Origin: Intrasporangium calvum DSM 43043
Lineage (GTDB): Bacteria > Actinomycetota > Actinomycetes > Actinomycetales > Dermatophilaceae
Reading direction: 5' to 3'
DNA: 64,000 nt
Assembly: GCF_000184685.1 (NCBI RefSeq)
Contig: NC_014830.1
Span: 2,170,001 to 2,234,000, forward strand
Below, one piece after another: positions 25,543-34,230 of this stretch. The position numbers and the translations under genes were made by a program. Under the pieces are notes generated by a model. That model ran no database searches. It saw only the letters and a program-made list of their open reading frames with translations, and was not told the origin of the DNA. Each line of letters begins with the position of its first letter. Positions within the stretch are counted from its first letter, which is position 1.

Positions 25543-26031
25543 GTGATCACCGGGACCAACGTCCTGGTCCTGCTCATCATGCTGGTGGGCACCGTCGGGG
25601 TCGTCGTTCCAGTCCTGCCTGGGCTGCTCCTCGTCTGGGGAGCGACCTTGCTCTGGGCCGTCACCATGCAGTCCACGGCGGGGTGGCTGACCTTAGCCGT
25701 CGCCACCGCGATCTATGCCGCCGGACTGGTCTCCCAGTACGTCGTGCCCGGCCGCCGGATGCGCGCCACGGGAGTGGACGCCAGGATCATCGCGATCGCT
25801 CTCGTCGCGGGCGTCATCGGGCTGTTCGTCATCCCGGTTCTCGGTGCGCCGCTCGGATTCGTCGGGACGGTGTACGTGCTCGAGCGCGCCACCCTCCGCA
25901 GCCATCAGCGCGCGTGGGACGCCACCCGTCACGCGGTGAGTGCGGTGGCGCTGAACGTGGGGATCGAGCTCCTCACGGCCGTTCTCATCATCGCCACGTG
26001 GGGGGTCGGCGTCCTCGTGACCCGACCGTGA
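25543..26031 (+). CDS. DUF456 family membrane protein
   Basis: 162 aa. Four or five hydrophobic segments with glycine-rich packing (VVVPVLPGLLLVWGATLLWAV; GLFVIPVLGAPLGF) are characteristic of DUF456. Function is unknown. It starts at a GTG without a clear Shine-Dalgarno. It converges on the DUF3040 gene. Confidence 0.82.
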   Translation: MITGTNVLVLLIMLVGTVGVVVPVLPGLLLVWGATLLWAVTMQSTAGWLTLAVATAIYAAGLVSQYVVPGRRMRATGVDARIIAIALVAGVIGLFVIPVLGAPLGFVGTVYVLERATLRSHQRAWDATRHAVSAVALNVGIELLTAVLIIATWGVGVLVTRP

Positions 26032-26076
26032 GCGCTGCGGCCAGCCCGGAACTCACGACCCGCCTCGTCCGTGACC

Positions 26077-26478
26077 TCACATCTGGTCGTGACGCCGCTT
26101 GTCCCATCGCTGCTCGAGCCGCTCCATGAAGGTGCCCGACTTGCCGCCGGGCGCGCCACCCGTGGCCTTCTTCCTGGGTTTCACCCCACCGTCCTCGCCG
26201 ACGGAACCGAGCGGTTGCTTTGCCGGCGTGATCGCCCAGACGATCCCGGCGACCATGGCTGCGAAGCCGACGGCGCCGAGCCAGATGTTCGAGATCATGG
26301 CCGCGAAGATGATCAACGCCAAACCGACGACGCCCGCTGCAACACCTACGACGATTCGTCCCCGACCGAGCGCGCCCGACTTCGTCTTCTCGATCCGCGA
26401 CGCGAATCGCGGGTCCTCGGCGTAGAGGGCCTCCTCCATCTGCTGGAGCAGTGCCTCCTCGTGTTCCGAGAGTGCCAC
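26077..26478 (-). CDS. DUF3040 family membrane protein
   Basis: 133 aa. The N-terminal ALSEHEEALLQQMEEALYAEDPRFA is the DUF3040 signature; two transmembrane segments (residues ~40-85) and a basic tail follow. The family is actinobacterial and of unknown function. GGAGG lies 6 nt before the GTG start. About 115 bp separate it from dinB upstream; no terminator is obvious there. Confidence 0.87.
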   Translation of the reverse strand: MALSEHEEALLQQMEEALYAEDPRFASRIEKTKSGALGRGRIVVGVAAGVVGLALIIFAAMISNIWLGAVGFAAMVAGIVWAITPAKQPLGSVGEDGGVKPRKKATGGAPGGKSGTFMERLEQRWDKRRHDQM

Positions 26479-26593
26479 GTGGCACCTCCCTGTCCTGCAG
26501 TGTTGTCGACTCGGCCGTCCTGCGACTGTCCGTCGCAGGAGGTTCTCCCCTTCAGGATAAGTGTCGTTTACCCTCCTGTGAACCCGAACGAAC

Positions 26594-27904
26594 CTAGGTC
26601 GCCGTGGGTTCCGGGTTTCGACCCGGTCGGCGCCCCGGCGCGGCGGGCAGTCGAGGGCTCAGGGCCGGGGCTGCTGCCGTGCCCGAGTCGGGAATCAGGC
26701 TGGCGGGGCGGACGGCTCCGGCCCCGAACCGTGCGCTGGCCCGGTCGACGGCCCGGTCCGCGTCCCGCCAGCCGTGCTCCGGCTCGTCGAGCGCGGACTG
26801 GATGGGCGCCGCAGTGGCCGGCACGAGTCCCTCGAGCCGCACGCCCACCAGCCGGATCCGAGCCCGCTGGAGGGCGAGCCGATCGAACAGCTCGACGGCA
26901 GTGGCGAAGATCTCACGGGAGACGTCCGTATGGTGGCGCAGCGTCTTGGCCCTCGTGATGGTCGTGAAGTCGGAGAACCGCACCTTGATCGAGATGGTGC
27001 GTCCGGCCATCCCCGCGGAGCGAGCCCGCGCCGCGGTGCGGTCTGCGAGCCTGAGGAGCTCCCGATGGATGCGAACCGGGTCGTCGATGTCGTGGGCGAA
27101 GGTCTCGTCCGCACCGATCGACTTCTCCCGGCGCTCGGGGACCACGCTGCGCGGATCACGCCCCCAGGCGAGGTCGTGCAGGTTGCGGCCCGCGACGTCC
27201 CCGAGGGCGCGCTGCAGGGTCTCGACGGGCGTGTGGGCCAGGTCCGCGACCGTGCGCAGCCCGAGCCGGTGCAGGTGCTCCTCCGTCTTGTCACCGACGC
27301 CCCAGATGGCGCCGACCGGGAGCTGATGGATGAAGGAGACGGTCTCGGCGCGTGGGACGACGATCAGACCGTCCGGCTTGGCGAGCGCCGAGGCGAGCTT
27401 GGCGACGAACTTGGTCGAGGCGACGCCGACCGAGCAGGTGATTCCCTGTTCGTCGGCGATCGTGTCGCGCAACCGCTCCGCGATGAGGGTGGGAGGTCCC
27501 AGTCGTCGCACGGCTCCGGCGACGTCGAGGAAGGCCTCGTCGAGGGAGAGTGGCTCGACGTGCTCCGTGACCGCGGCGAACGTCGCCATGACCGCCTCGG
27601 AGATGGCGGCGTACCGCCGGTGGTCGGGGACGATGACGACGGCCTGCGGGCAGAGCCGACGGGCCCGCGCCATCGGCATGGCCGACGCCACCCCGAAGGC
27701 TCTGGCTTCATACGTCGCGGAGAGGACCACCGACCTGCCCCCGGCACCGCCGATGATGACCGGCTTGCCGCGCAGATCGGGTCTGGAGATCAGCGAGGCG
27801 GACGCGTAGAAGGCGTCCATGTCGACGTGCAGGATGGTGCAGCCCGTGTCGTCGGGCGGCCCTTCCTCGGTCCGGGTCGGCGCAGTGAACTGGCGACGGC
27901 TCAT
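26594..27904 (-). CDS. dinB: DNA polymerase IV (Y family, translesion)
   Basis: 436 aa. Catalytic motifs HVDMDAFYAS (Asp28) and SLDEAFLDV are present, with SVGVASTKFVAKLAS, the helix-hairpin-helix VGAIWGVGDKTEEHL, and a little-finger domain ending about residue 380. The last 60 residues are proline/alanine-rich. It copies damaged templates with low fidelity. It lies 51 bp downstream of a methyltransferase gene and two genes after dnaE2, on the same strand, so it may share SOS control through read-through; no LexA box of its own is visible. Confidence 0.92.
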   Translation of the reverse strand: MSRRQFTAPTRTEEGPPDDTGCTILHVDMDAFYASASLISRPDLRGKPVIIGGAGGRSVVLSATYEARAFGVASAMPMARARRLCPQAVVIVPDHRRYAAISEAVMATFAAVTEHVEPLSLDEAFLDVAGAVRRLGPPTLIAERLRDTIADEQGITCSVGVASTKFVAKLASALAKPDGLIVVPRAETVSFIHQLPVGAIWGVGDKTEEHLHRLGLRTVADLAHTPVETLQRALGDVAGRNLHDLAWGRDPRSVVPERREKSIGADETFAHDIDDPVRIHRELLRLADRTAARARSAGMAGRTISIKVRFSDFTTITRAKTLRHHTDVSREIFATAVELFDRLALQRARIRLVGVRLEGLVPATAAPIQSALDEPEHGWRDADRAVDRASARFGAGAVRPASLIPDSGTAAAPALSPRLPAAPGRRPGRNPEPTAT

Positions 27905-27955
27905 CTCCGGTCCACCATCGGGACAGCGCCGGGGGCCCGTCGAACCGCGGGGGAC

Positions 27956-28720
27956 TCAGTCGCGGCGCGCGATGAGGTGGAGACCATTTCCGAGGGTCCG
28001 GAGGAACTCGCGTCCGGGACCGGCCACGAGGATCTCGTCGAGCTCGGCCAGTGCCACACGGTCCGACTCGGAGTCGATGAGGGACGCGGGGACGAGGTGT
28101 CCGAGGATGTTCGTCCCGCGGACCTGGACGACGCGGAGGCCGGCGCCGGTGAGCAGCTCCTCGAGCCGGTCGAGGTCGAAGCGCCGGGGCAGGGGGTCGG
28201 TCCGACCCCAGCGGCCGTCGGGGTCGAGCAGGGCGGCGCGGGCCTGGGCGAACTCGCCTGCGACCGCCTTGGCGAGGACCACCGCGAGGCGCCCTGCGAC
28301 GAGGAGCGACAGGGTGCCGTCGGGGCGAAGGATGTCGGAGATGGCGCGCAGCGTGGCCGCCGGGTCGTCGACGAACTCGAGGGCGCCGTGGCAGCAGACG
28401 AGGTCGAAGCGGCGTCCGGACAGCACGCTGTCCAGCGTGTCGCCATCTCCTTGGATCGCGGTGAGGTTGTCATGGATACCGGCCTCACGGACCCGGCGTG
28501 CGAGGGCGGCGAGGGCATCCGGGCTGGGGTCGACGACGGTGACCTGGTGGCCGTCCTCTGCGAGAGGGACGGCGACCCCGCCCGTGCCGCCCCCGAGATC
28601 GAGCACGTCGAGCTGGCGCCCGAGGATGCGGGCCTCCTCGTCGGCGTGGGTGCGCACGGAGGAGACGACGGCGGACAGGCGGGCACCGACGCGGTGCTGC
28701 GGATGCTGCTCGTCTGGCAC
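27956..28720 (-). CDS. Class I SAM-dependent methyltransferase
   Basis: 254 aa. Motif I (VLDLGGGTGGVAVPLAEDG) with VTVVDPSPDAL and the post-motif VCCHGALEFVDDPAATLR identify a small-molecule-type methyltransferase, distantly like CmoM or UbiE. The substrate is unknown. GGAGGA stands 4-5 nt before the GTG. It sits between dnaE2 (43 bp upstream) and dinB on the same strand, suggesting one transcript; a link to mutagenesis is not evident. Confidence 0.85.
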   Translation of the reverse strand: MPDEQHPQHRVGARLSAVVSSVRTHADEEARILGRQLDVLDLGGGTGGVAVPLAEDGHQVTVVDPSPDALAALARRVREAGIHDNLTAIQGDGDTLDSVLSGRRFDLVCCHGALEFVDDPAATLRAISDILRPDGTLSLLVAGRLAVVLAKAVAGEFAQARAALLDPDGRWGRTDPLPRRFDLDRLEELLTGAGLRVVQVRGTNILGHLVPASLIDSESDRVALAELDEILVAGPGREFLRTLGNGLHLIARRD

Positions 28721-28762
28721 GACGTCCTCCGGGGCTGGCGGCAGGGTTCTGGCAGGTTCACC

Positions 28763-31700
28763 CTAGTGCCCCGCACTTCCCGGACTCGCGTGCCACAGCT
28801 TGCGTGGCGGCCCCTGCGGGATGTCCGAGGGCACGAGCGAGGCCGCGCTGCGGGACTCCCGGACGTCGCCCCCGGCAGGACGGATGTCGGCGTAGGGCGA
28901 CTGCTTGAACCCGGAGGCGTGCACGAGCACCCGACGCCCGGCTGGGGTCTCTCCGACCCCGAGGTGCCGGTCCTGGCCGCCGTCTCCCGCATTCTCCGGG
29001 AGCGGTTCCGCCCGCTCCCGGGCGACCCGGTCAGCGGTTTCGAGGGCATCGCGTACGGCGGCGATTCCGCCCGCGGTCCAGGCGTCCTGCAGGCCGCTCA
29101 GCTCCCAGGCGCCGGTGGCCCGGATCGACAGCCCCTTGGGTCCGGTACGGCGCACGAGGCCCCGGCAGAGGAGCAGCCAGGAATGGAAGACCGTCGATGC
29201 ATAGGGCCCCTGGACGTCCTCGAAGAAGGTGAGGTCGACGGGACCGGTCGCGTCATCGAGGGTGAGGAAGACGACGCGGCGCCCGGACCGGATGGGCGGA
29301 GTCTGCGTCGCCACCTTGACCCCCGCCACCCAGACCTCACGACCGCTCCGCCCGGACAGCAACTCGTCCGCGCGGGCCACCCCGAGGGCATCGAGCATCG
29401 GGCGGTAGAAGTCGACGACGTGACCGCTGGCATCGAGGCCGAGCACCTCGAGCTCGGCGCGAACCCGCTCGGGCCCGGTCATCTCCGGCAACCCGCTCGT
29501 CGCAGTGAGCCGGGGGGTGTCCCCGAGGTCGAGGGCGAGCTGCACCGGAACCTGTGAGGGCACCGGGGCGGGCGCCCGGGACTGCGCTGCGGCAAGGGCC
29601 CGGATGTCCCCCGACTCGGACACCGCGGTGGTCCGCCCGCGATGCGACGCGGTGGTGGTGCCCAGACCGGTCGGGGCGCGCCGGCCCACGGCCCGAGCGG
29701 ACCCGCGCGTCCGACGCTGGGAGGCCGACCAGCGGTCCAGCTCGGCGACGTGGAGCAGCAGGTCGCGCCGCGTCACCCGCCCGCGCCGCCCCAGCCCGCT
29801 GCGCGACCCCGCGGCAGCGCGCTGGCGGGGACCACGGGACGCGGGTCCGTCCGACCCGGCGGAAGGCCTTCCGGCCGGCTCGCGGGAGCCGCTCCCGACG
29901 GAGCTGCCGTGGGTCGGGTCCTGACCCAGTCCACCGGGCACGAGCCCGCCCGTGACGATGTCGTGGAGGGAGTCGAAGGCCCCGGCGAGGACGAGCCGCT
30001 CCGCCGTCGGCCGGGACACGCGGGCGCGTTGCCAGAAGTCGGAGAGGCTGGCGTAGGGCTGTGCTGCGACGATGCCGGCGATCTCCAGGTCGGAGATGCC
30101 GCGCACGTCGGCGAGGGAGAGTCGGATGGCCTCGTCGCCGTCCTCGGTGCGCTCGAAGCGGTACTCCCCTGTCGAGACGTTGACGTCGAGGCCGAGGATC
30201 GTGATGCCGAAGGCCCGGGCGTCATCGAGGATGAGCCGCTTCGGGTACATGCCCGGGTCATGGGTGAGCACCCCTGCGAGGAACGCGGCCGGGTGGTGGG
30301 TCTTCAGCCAGGCGGACTGGTACGTCGGCAGGGCGAAGGCTGCCGCGTGGGCCTTGCAGAACCCGAAGGAGGCGAAGGCCTTGAGGACGTCCCAGATCCG
30401 GTCGACGTCCTCGCGGGAGTAGCCCCGGGCGAGGGCGGCCGGCCGCCACCACTTCTCGACCTTCTCCTGCCCCTGCGGGGACCCGAGCGCCCGGCGCACC
30501 TCGTCGGCCTCGGCCAAGGTCACGCCGGTCGTCTCGGCGACGAGCTTGAGCACCTGCTCGTGGAAGACGACGACCCCCTCGGTCTCCTGCAGGGCGGGCA
30601 CGAGCGTGGGATGGAGGTAGGTCGGCTCCTTCCATCCCTGTCTCGCGTTGAGGAAGGGGACGATCATGTCGCTCTTGACCGGACCGGGCCGGAAGAGGGA
30701 GATGTCGATGATGATGTCCTCGAAGGTCTGCGGCCCGAACTTGCCGATGAGCTCTCGTTGCCCCGGGCTCTCGATCTGGAAGCATCCGAGCGTCCGGGTC
30801 GACCGGATCAGCTCGAAGGTCTCCGCGTCGTCGAAGGGCACACTGGCCTCGTCATCGAGGTCGACCTTGGTCCCGTCGACCCGCTCCACCTCCGCCACCG
30901 CCTGGGCCATCGCCGACTGCATCCGGATGCCGAGGATGTCGAGCTTGAGCAGGCCCAGCGCCTCGACGTCGTCCTTGTCGAACTGGCTCATCGGAAAGCC
31001 GAGCCAGCTCGCCTCGACGGGCGTCCGGTCGAGCAGGCCGGAGTCGGAGAGCACCACCCCGCACGGGTGCAGGGCGATGTGGCGCGGGAGCCCGTCGAGG
31101 CGCTCGACGATGTCGTACATCAGCTGGAGGCGGGGCACGTCGAGCCCGCTCGCGCGCAGCTCGGGCAGCTCGGCGATGGCGTTGCGGACGTTGCGGGCGG
31201 CGATGTGCGGGAACGCCTTGGCCATGGCGTCGATCTCCTGGGGCGGCAGGCCGAGCGCCGCCCCGGCGTCGCGGATCGCGTGCCGCACGCGGTAGGTGTC
31301 CATCATCGAGACGCAGGTGACGCGTTCACCCCCGAAGTGGCCGAGGACCCGTTCGTAGATCTCGGTGCGCCGGGCGGACTCGACGTCGATGTCGATGTCG
31401 GGCAGCTCCGCCCGGAGCGGTGAGCAGAACCGCTCCATGAGCAGGCCGTGCCGCATCGGCTCCACCCCGGAGATGCCGAGCAGGTAGTTGACGACCGAGC
31501 CCGCCCCCGAACCGCGCGCCGCGACCCGGACCCCCATCTCGCGGATGAGGTCGCAGACCTGCGCCACGGTGAGGAAGTACGTCGCGTACCCGAGCGTCTC
31601 GATGACCTGCAGCTCGTCCTCGAGCCGCGCACTGACCGCCGCGAGCTCGCTGGTCCCGTGGTCGGGATAGCGCGTCGCGATCGACTCGCGGCACCGCCGC

Positions 31701-32938
31701 GCCAGCACCGCCTGCGGGCTGACTCCGTCGCGGATGCCGAGCACACCCGGCTCGGGAAGGTGGACCGAACCGATGCCCAGGTCGGCGCGTGGGTCCTGGA
31801 TGCACTCGGTGGCCAGGGCCGTCGTCCGGGCCACGAGCTCGGCAGCCAGCTGCCGGACCAGGGGACCCCCGCCCACGAGACCCGGGCCGGAGACCTGCAC
31901 CACGTCACGGGCGAGGGCGTGCATGACCGGCGTGGGTGAGAGGTGCCCCGCTGTCGTGACCCGGTCGAGATGACGCTCGTCCAGCGCGACCAGGCGGCGC
32001 GCCGCGTCGAGGACGTCGACGATCGCGGCATCCTGCGGGTCGGCGTGCCGGACCGCCGCGGTGATCACCGTGGGGACCCCGACCTCCCCGGCGAGCGCGA
32101 GCATCCGGCCGGCCTGCCCGAGGCTGCCGGGGAGGTCCTCGGGACCGCCGTGGCAGACGATCTCGACGACGAGGCCGTCCCGGGGCAGCAGGTCACGCCA
32201 CTGCTCGAGCAGCGCGCGGGCGAGGGAGTGTTTCTTGGCGAGCACCGCCCGGCCGACGTCCGAGTCCGGCCCGAGGAGCACCACGAGCCGGGAGGGCGCC
32301 GACCGGGTCCTCCCGGACCTCACGAGCTTGACGGCCCTCCCGGGCCTGACGGACTTCCCGGACCTGGCCGGCTCCACGGACTCGGCAACCCTCTCCCTGG
32401 GCGTCCCCTCGTCTCCTGCCGTATGCCGCTGGGCTCGCTTCCCGGGTCCCGGGTCCTCGGGAGCGGGGTTGGCGTGCTCGGCGAGCAGTCGCGCGGTCGT
32501 CACCGGATTGCCGCGTTCGCCGCTCAGGTGAGTGTCGGTGACGAAGCGGCAGAGCGCAGCCCATCCCACACCCGGCGGGAGACCGGTCCGGCTGCCCCGG
32601 GCGAGGACGGTGACCCGAGGGAGGCGTGGGTCGACGAGGGCACCCCCTCGGACGGGGGTGCGCGTGCTGCGTGCCACCGCACCCGTCGCCCCCGGGTAGC
32701 GGCGCGGCTCGATCGGGTCCGGTCCGAGGGCGAGGTCGACCCCGAGGATCGGGGCGACATCGTGGGCCAGGCACGCCGTGACGAACTTGACCGCACCGTA
32801 GAGGCCGTCACGGTCGGTGAGCGCGAGCGCCGGCTGGCCGAACGCCGCAGCCCGTTCGACGAGCTGCTCCGGCTTGGCCGTGCCATATCGCATCGAGTAG
32901 CCCGATGCGACGTGCAGGTGGACGAAGCTGTCGGTCAT
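28763..32938 (-). CDS. dnaE2: Error-prone DNA polymerase III alpha subunit
   Basis: 1391 aa, longer than the ~1100 usual for DnaE2. The N-terminal PHP domain starts FVHLHVASGYSMRYGTAKPEQL. Catalytic aspartates lie in PDIDIDVESARR (~510-516) and KLDILGI; the OB fold lies near residues 1240-1330. Extra length comes from low-complexity insertions near residues 150-200 (one carrying a dispersed-repeat core) and 1000-1150, where QLALDL could be a clamp-binding motif. The ATG overlaps the HEPN stop by one base. Association with DUF6504 and HEPN genes and a LexA promoter favours DnaE2 over the replicative DnaE1. Confidence 0.9.
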   Translation of the reverse strand: MTDSFVHLHVASGYSMRYGTAKPEQLVERAAAFGQPALALTDRDGLYGAVKFVTACLAHDVAPILGVDLALGPDPIEPRRYPGATGAVARSTRTPVRGGALVDPRLPRVTVLARGSRTGLPPGVGWAALCRFVTDTHLSGERGNPVTTARLLAEHANPAPEDPGPGKRAQRHTAGDEGTPRERVAESVEPARSGKSVRPGRAVKLVRSGRTRSAPSRLVVLLGPDSDVGRAVLAKKHSLARALLEQWRDLLPRDGLVVEIVCHGGPEDLPGSLGQAGRMLALAGEVGVPTVITAAVRHADPQDAAIVDVLDAARRLVALDERHLDRVTTAGHLSPTPVMHALARDVVQVSGPGLVGGGPLVRQLAAELVARTTALATECIQDPRADLGIGSVHLPEPGVLGIRDGVSPQAVLARRCRESIATRYPDHGTSELAAVSARLEDELQVIETLGYATYFLTVAQVCDLIREMGVRVAARGSGAGSVVNYLLGISGVEPMRHGLLMERFCSPLRAELPDIDIDVESARRTEIYERVLGHFGGERVTCVSMMDTYRVRHAIRDAGAALGLPPQEIDAMAKAFPHIAARNVRNAIAELPELRASGLDVPRLQLMYDIVERLDGLPRHIALHPCGVVLSDSGLLDRTPVEASWLGFPMSQFDKDDVEALGLLKLDILGIRMQSAMAQAVAEVERVDGTKVDLDDEASVPFDDAETFELIRSTRTLGCFQIESPGQRELIGKFGPQTFEDIIIDISLFRPGPVKSDMIVPFLNARQGWKEPTYLHPTLVPALQETEGVVVFHEQVLKLVAETTGVTLAEADEVRRALGSPQGQEKVEKWWRPAALARGYSREDVDRIWDVLKAFASFGFCKAHAAAFALPTYQSAWLKTHHPAAFLAGVLTHDPGMYPKRLILDDARAFGITILGLDVNVSTGEYRFERTEDGDEAIRLSLADVRGISDLEIAGIVAAQPYASLSDFWQRARVSRPTAERLVLAGAFDSLHDIVTGGLVPGGLGQDPTHGSSVGSGSREPAGRPSAGSDGPASRGPRQRAAAGSRSGLGRRGRVTRRDLLLHVAELDRWSASQRRTRGSARAVGRRAPTGLGTTTASHRGRTTAVSESGDIRALAAAQSRAPAPVPSQVPVQLALDLGDTPRLTATSGLPEMTGPERVRAELEVLGLDASGHVVDFYRPMLDALGVARADELLSGRSGREVWVAGVKVATQTPPIRSGRRVVFLTLDDATGPVDLTFFEDVQGPYASTVFHSWLLLCRGLVRRTGPKGLSIRATGAWELSGLQDAWTAGGIAAVRDALETADRVARERAEPLPENAGDGGQDRHLGVGETPAGRRVLVHASGFKQSPYADIRPAGGDVRESRSAASLVPSDIPQGPPRKLWHASPGSAGH
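32418..32434 (+). repeat. Dispersed repeat core inside dnaE2
   Basis: GCCGTATGCCGCTGGGC occurs exactly, on the strand opposite to the coding sense. It encodes the AQRHTA part of a charged low-complexity insertion in the PHP region of DnaE2, keeping the frame open. It matches the intergenic copies at 34952, 44414 and 47902 over all 17 bases. Confidence 0.85.
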
Positions 32939-33546
32939 CAGTCGAGCCGGTCCCCCGGCGCGGGTGTGGACGATGGCGCAGCCCAACCGGAGGAGGCCCC
33001 GCCCAAAGGAACCTGGGTCTGCGCTGCCGAGGTGGAGACGAGCAGTGGGGTCGTCAGCTCCGGGAGAGGAATGGTGAGCGGGACCCCGAGAAGGTCCTGG
33101 GCGATCTCGAGGAACATCTCGGCCTGGCGGAGCAGGTCGTCGGCCTCTCGAGCGGGGATCCGTCCCCCGCGGTCGATGACCGAGCGATGAGTCGAGCAGG
33201 CCGCAAAGAAGGCCGCCCACTCGGCGAGCTCGGGCGCGACGCCGGGCAGGACCTGCCAGACGCTGCGGGGCCGCGACCGGGCCGAGGGGGTGGTCCGCGC
33301 CGCCACGATCGCGGCTGCCGCGCGAAGCGCCCCGAGATGGGCGTCCCGGTAGCGCTCGGAGGCGTCGGCCGTGCGGCACGCATCCTCCAAGGTGCACCGG
33401 GCCCGCTCGAGCAGGTCGAGCACCGCCACCGAGATGGGCGGCCGGCGAAACGGTGACGAATCGCGGTCCGGCCGGCCCCATGAGGGTGAACGTGAGGTCG
33501 AACCTGAACCTGTGGAGGGACTGGTCTGCGTTGATGCGATGGTCAT
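32938..33546 (-). CDS. SAV_6107-type HEPN domain protein
   Basis: 202 aa. A disordered Ser/Thr-rich N-terminus (1-35) precedes an all-helical domain (38-165) with R65-x4-H70 in ERYRDAHLGALRAAAAI, the catalytic Rx4-6H motif of HEPN ribonucleases. The C-terminal 35 residues are low-complexity. Homologues sit directly upstream of dnaE2 in many actinobacteria; their function is unknown. AAGGAG lies 8 nt before the ATG. The stop codon TGA shares its last base with the dnaE2 ATG, so the two are tightly coupled. Confidence 0.82.
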   Translation of the reverse strand: MTIASTQTSPSTGSGSTSRSPSWGRPDRDSSPFRRPPISVAVLDLLERARCTLEDACRTADASERYRDAHLGALRAAAAIVAARTTPSARSRPRSVWQVLPGVAPELAEWAAFFAACSTHRSVIDRGGRIPAREADDLLRQAEMFLEIAQDLLGVPLTIPLPELTTPLLVSTSAAQTQVPLGGASSGWAAPSSTPAPGDRLD

Positions 33547-33642
33547 CGGCGGAGCTCCTTGTCAGTCGGCCTGGGTCCGTTGGCCTGGACAGTTGGCATG
33601 CGGCCAGTTGGCTCGGGCAGCCGCACTCGTCAGTGGGACTGG

Positions 33643-33966
33643 TCAGTCGGCGACCCGGACGAGAGACCACCGGTCCCCCGGCGCCGACTCGTCATGGGCA
33701 AGGTCGTAGACCCCCGGCGCGAACGACGAGCCGGGACTCGCCTCGACACGCCAGACCCGCTGCTCTCTCGCCGCTGCGGCGATCGAGCTGCCCGGCCCGA
33801 CGTCGGCCTCCTCCGCGTCGAGCGCGTCCCGCCACCAGGCCCGTCGCTCCCGCCACTGCGAGAGGACGTCACGCACGACATAGAGTCGGCCACGCCAGAT
33901 GAAGGCCTCCGGACGCTCCGGCTCCCCTACCCTGACCTCCACGGGATCACTGAACCTGCGCACCAC
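33643..33966 (-). CDS. DUF6504 family protein
   Basis: 107 aa, basic and tryptophan-rich, with the pattern RRFSDPVEVR...PEAFIWRGRLYVVRDVLSQW...VWRVEA, matching a small actinobacterial family linked to translesion polymerase genes. The first of two adjacent GTG codons is taken as the start because AAAGGAG ends 7 nt before it. It is the first gene of the LexA-promoter transcript and is followed by the HEPN gene after 96 bp. Function unknown. Confidence 0.8.
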   Translation of the reverse strand: MVRRFSDPVEVRVGEPERPEAFIWRGRLYVVRDVLSQWRERRAWWRDALDAEEADVGPGSSIAAAAREQRVWRVEASPGSSFAPGVYDLAHDESAPGDRWSLVRVAD

Positions 33967-34134
33967 GACACGTCTCCTTTCGGGACACACGTCGAGGCGG
34001 GAGAACCCGACCCAGACGACCGCTGCTCCACCGCGGACCGCCCGAACACCCTGCCGACGACTTGAACCTTGTTGTGGACCTCTGCTGAACGGTGGAGTCG
34101 AGAGAGCGAGCGGCTCACGCGCTCGGACTCGCCC

Positions 34135-34165
34135 ACCGTATCGAACACCTGTTCGATTGAGTCAG
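34135..34165 (-). promoter_or_regulatory. SOS promoter with embedded LexA box for DUF6504-HEPN-dnaE2
   Basis: The perfect actinobacterial SOS palindrome TCGAACACCTGTTCGA lies at 34141-34156. On the minus strand it directly abuts a -10 hexamer TACGGT (34135-34140), with CTGACT (34160-34165) as a -35 at 19-bp spacing. LexA bound here would sit between the promoter elements and block transcription. The leader to the DUF6504 GTG would be about 160 nt. The box is also 62 bp from the ybaK -10. Confidence 0.85.
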
Positions 34166-34218
34166 CCTAACCCGCACCACTGACAGCTGCAACCAGTCCG
34201 GGGCTGGGACGCTGGCGC

Positions 34219-34224
34219 TACGGT
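34219..34224 (+). promoter_or_regulatory. Probable -10 element (TACGGT) of leaderless ybaK-like gene
   Basis: TACGGT ends 6 nt before the ATG at 34231, so the transcript should start at or beside the A of ATG. There is no ribosome binding site. Confidence 0.5.
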
Positions 34225-34230
34225 GACCCC

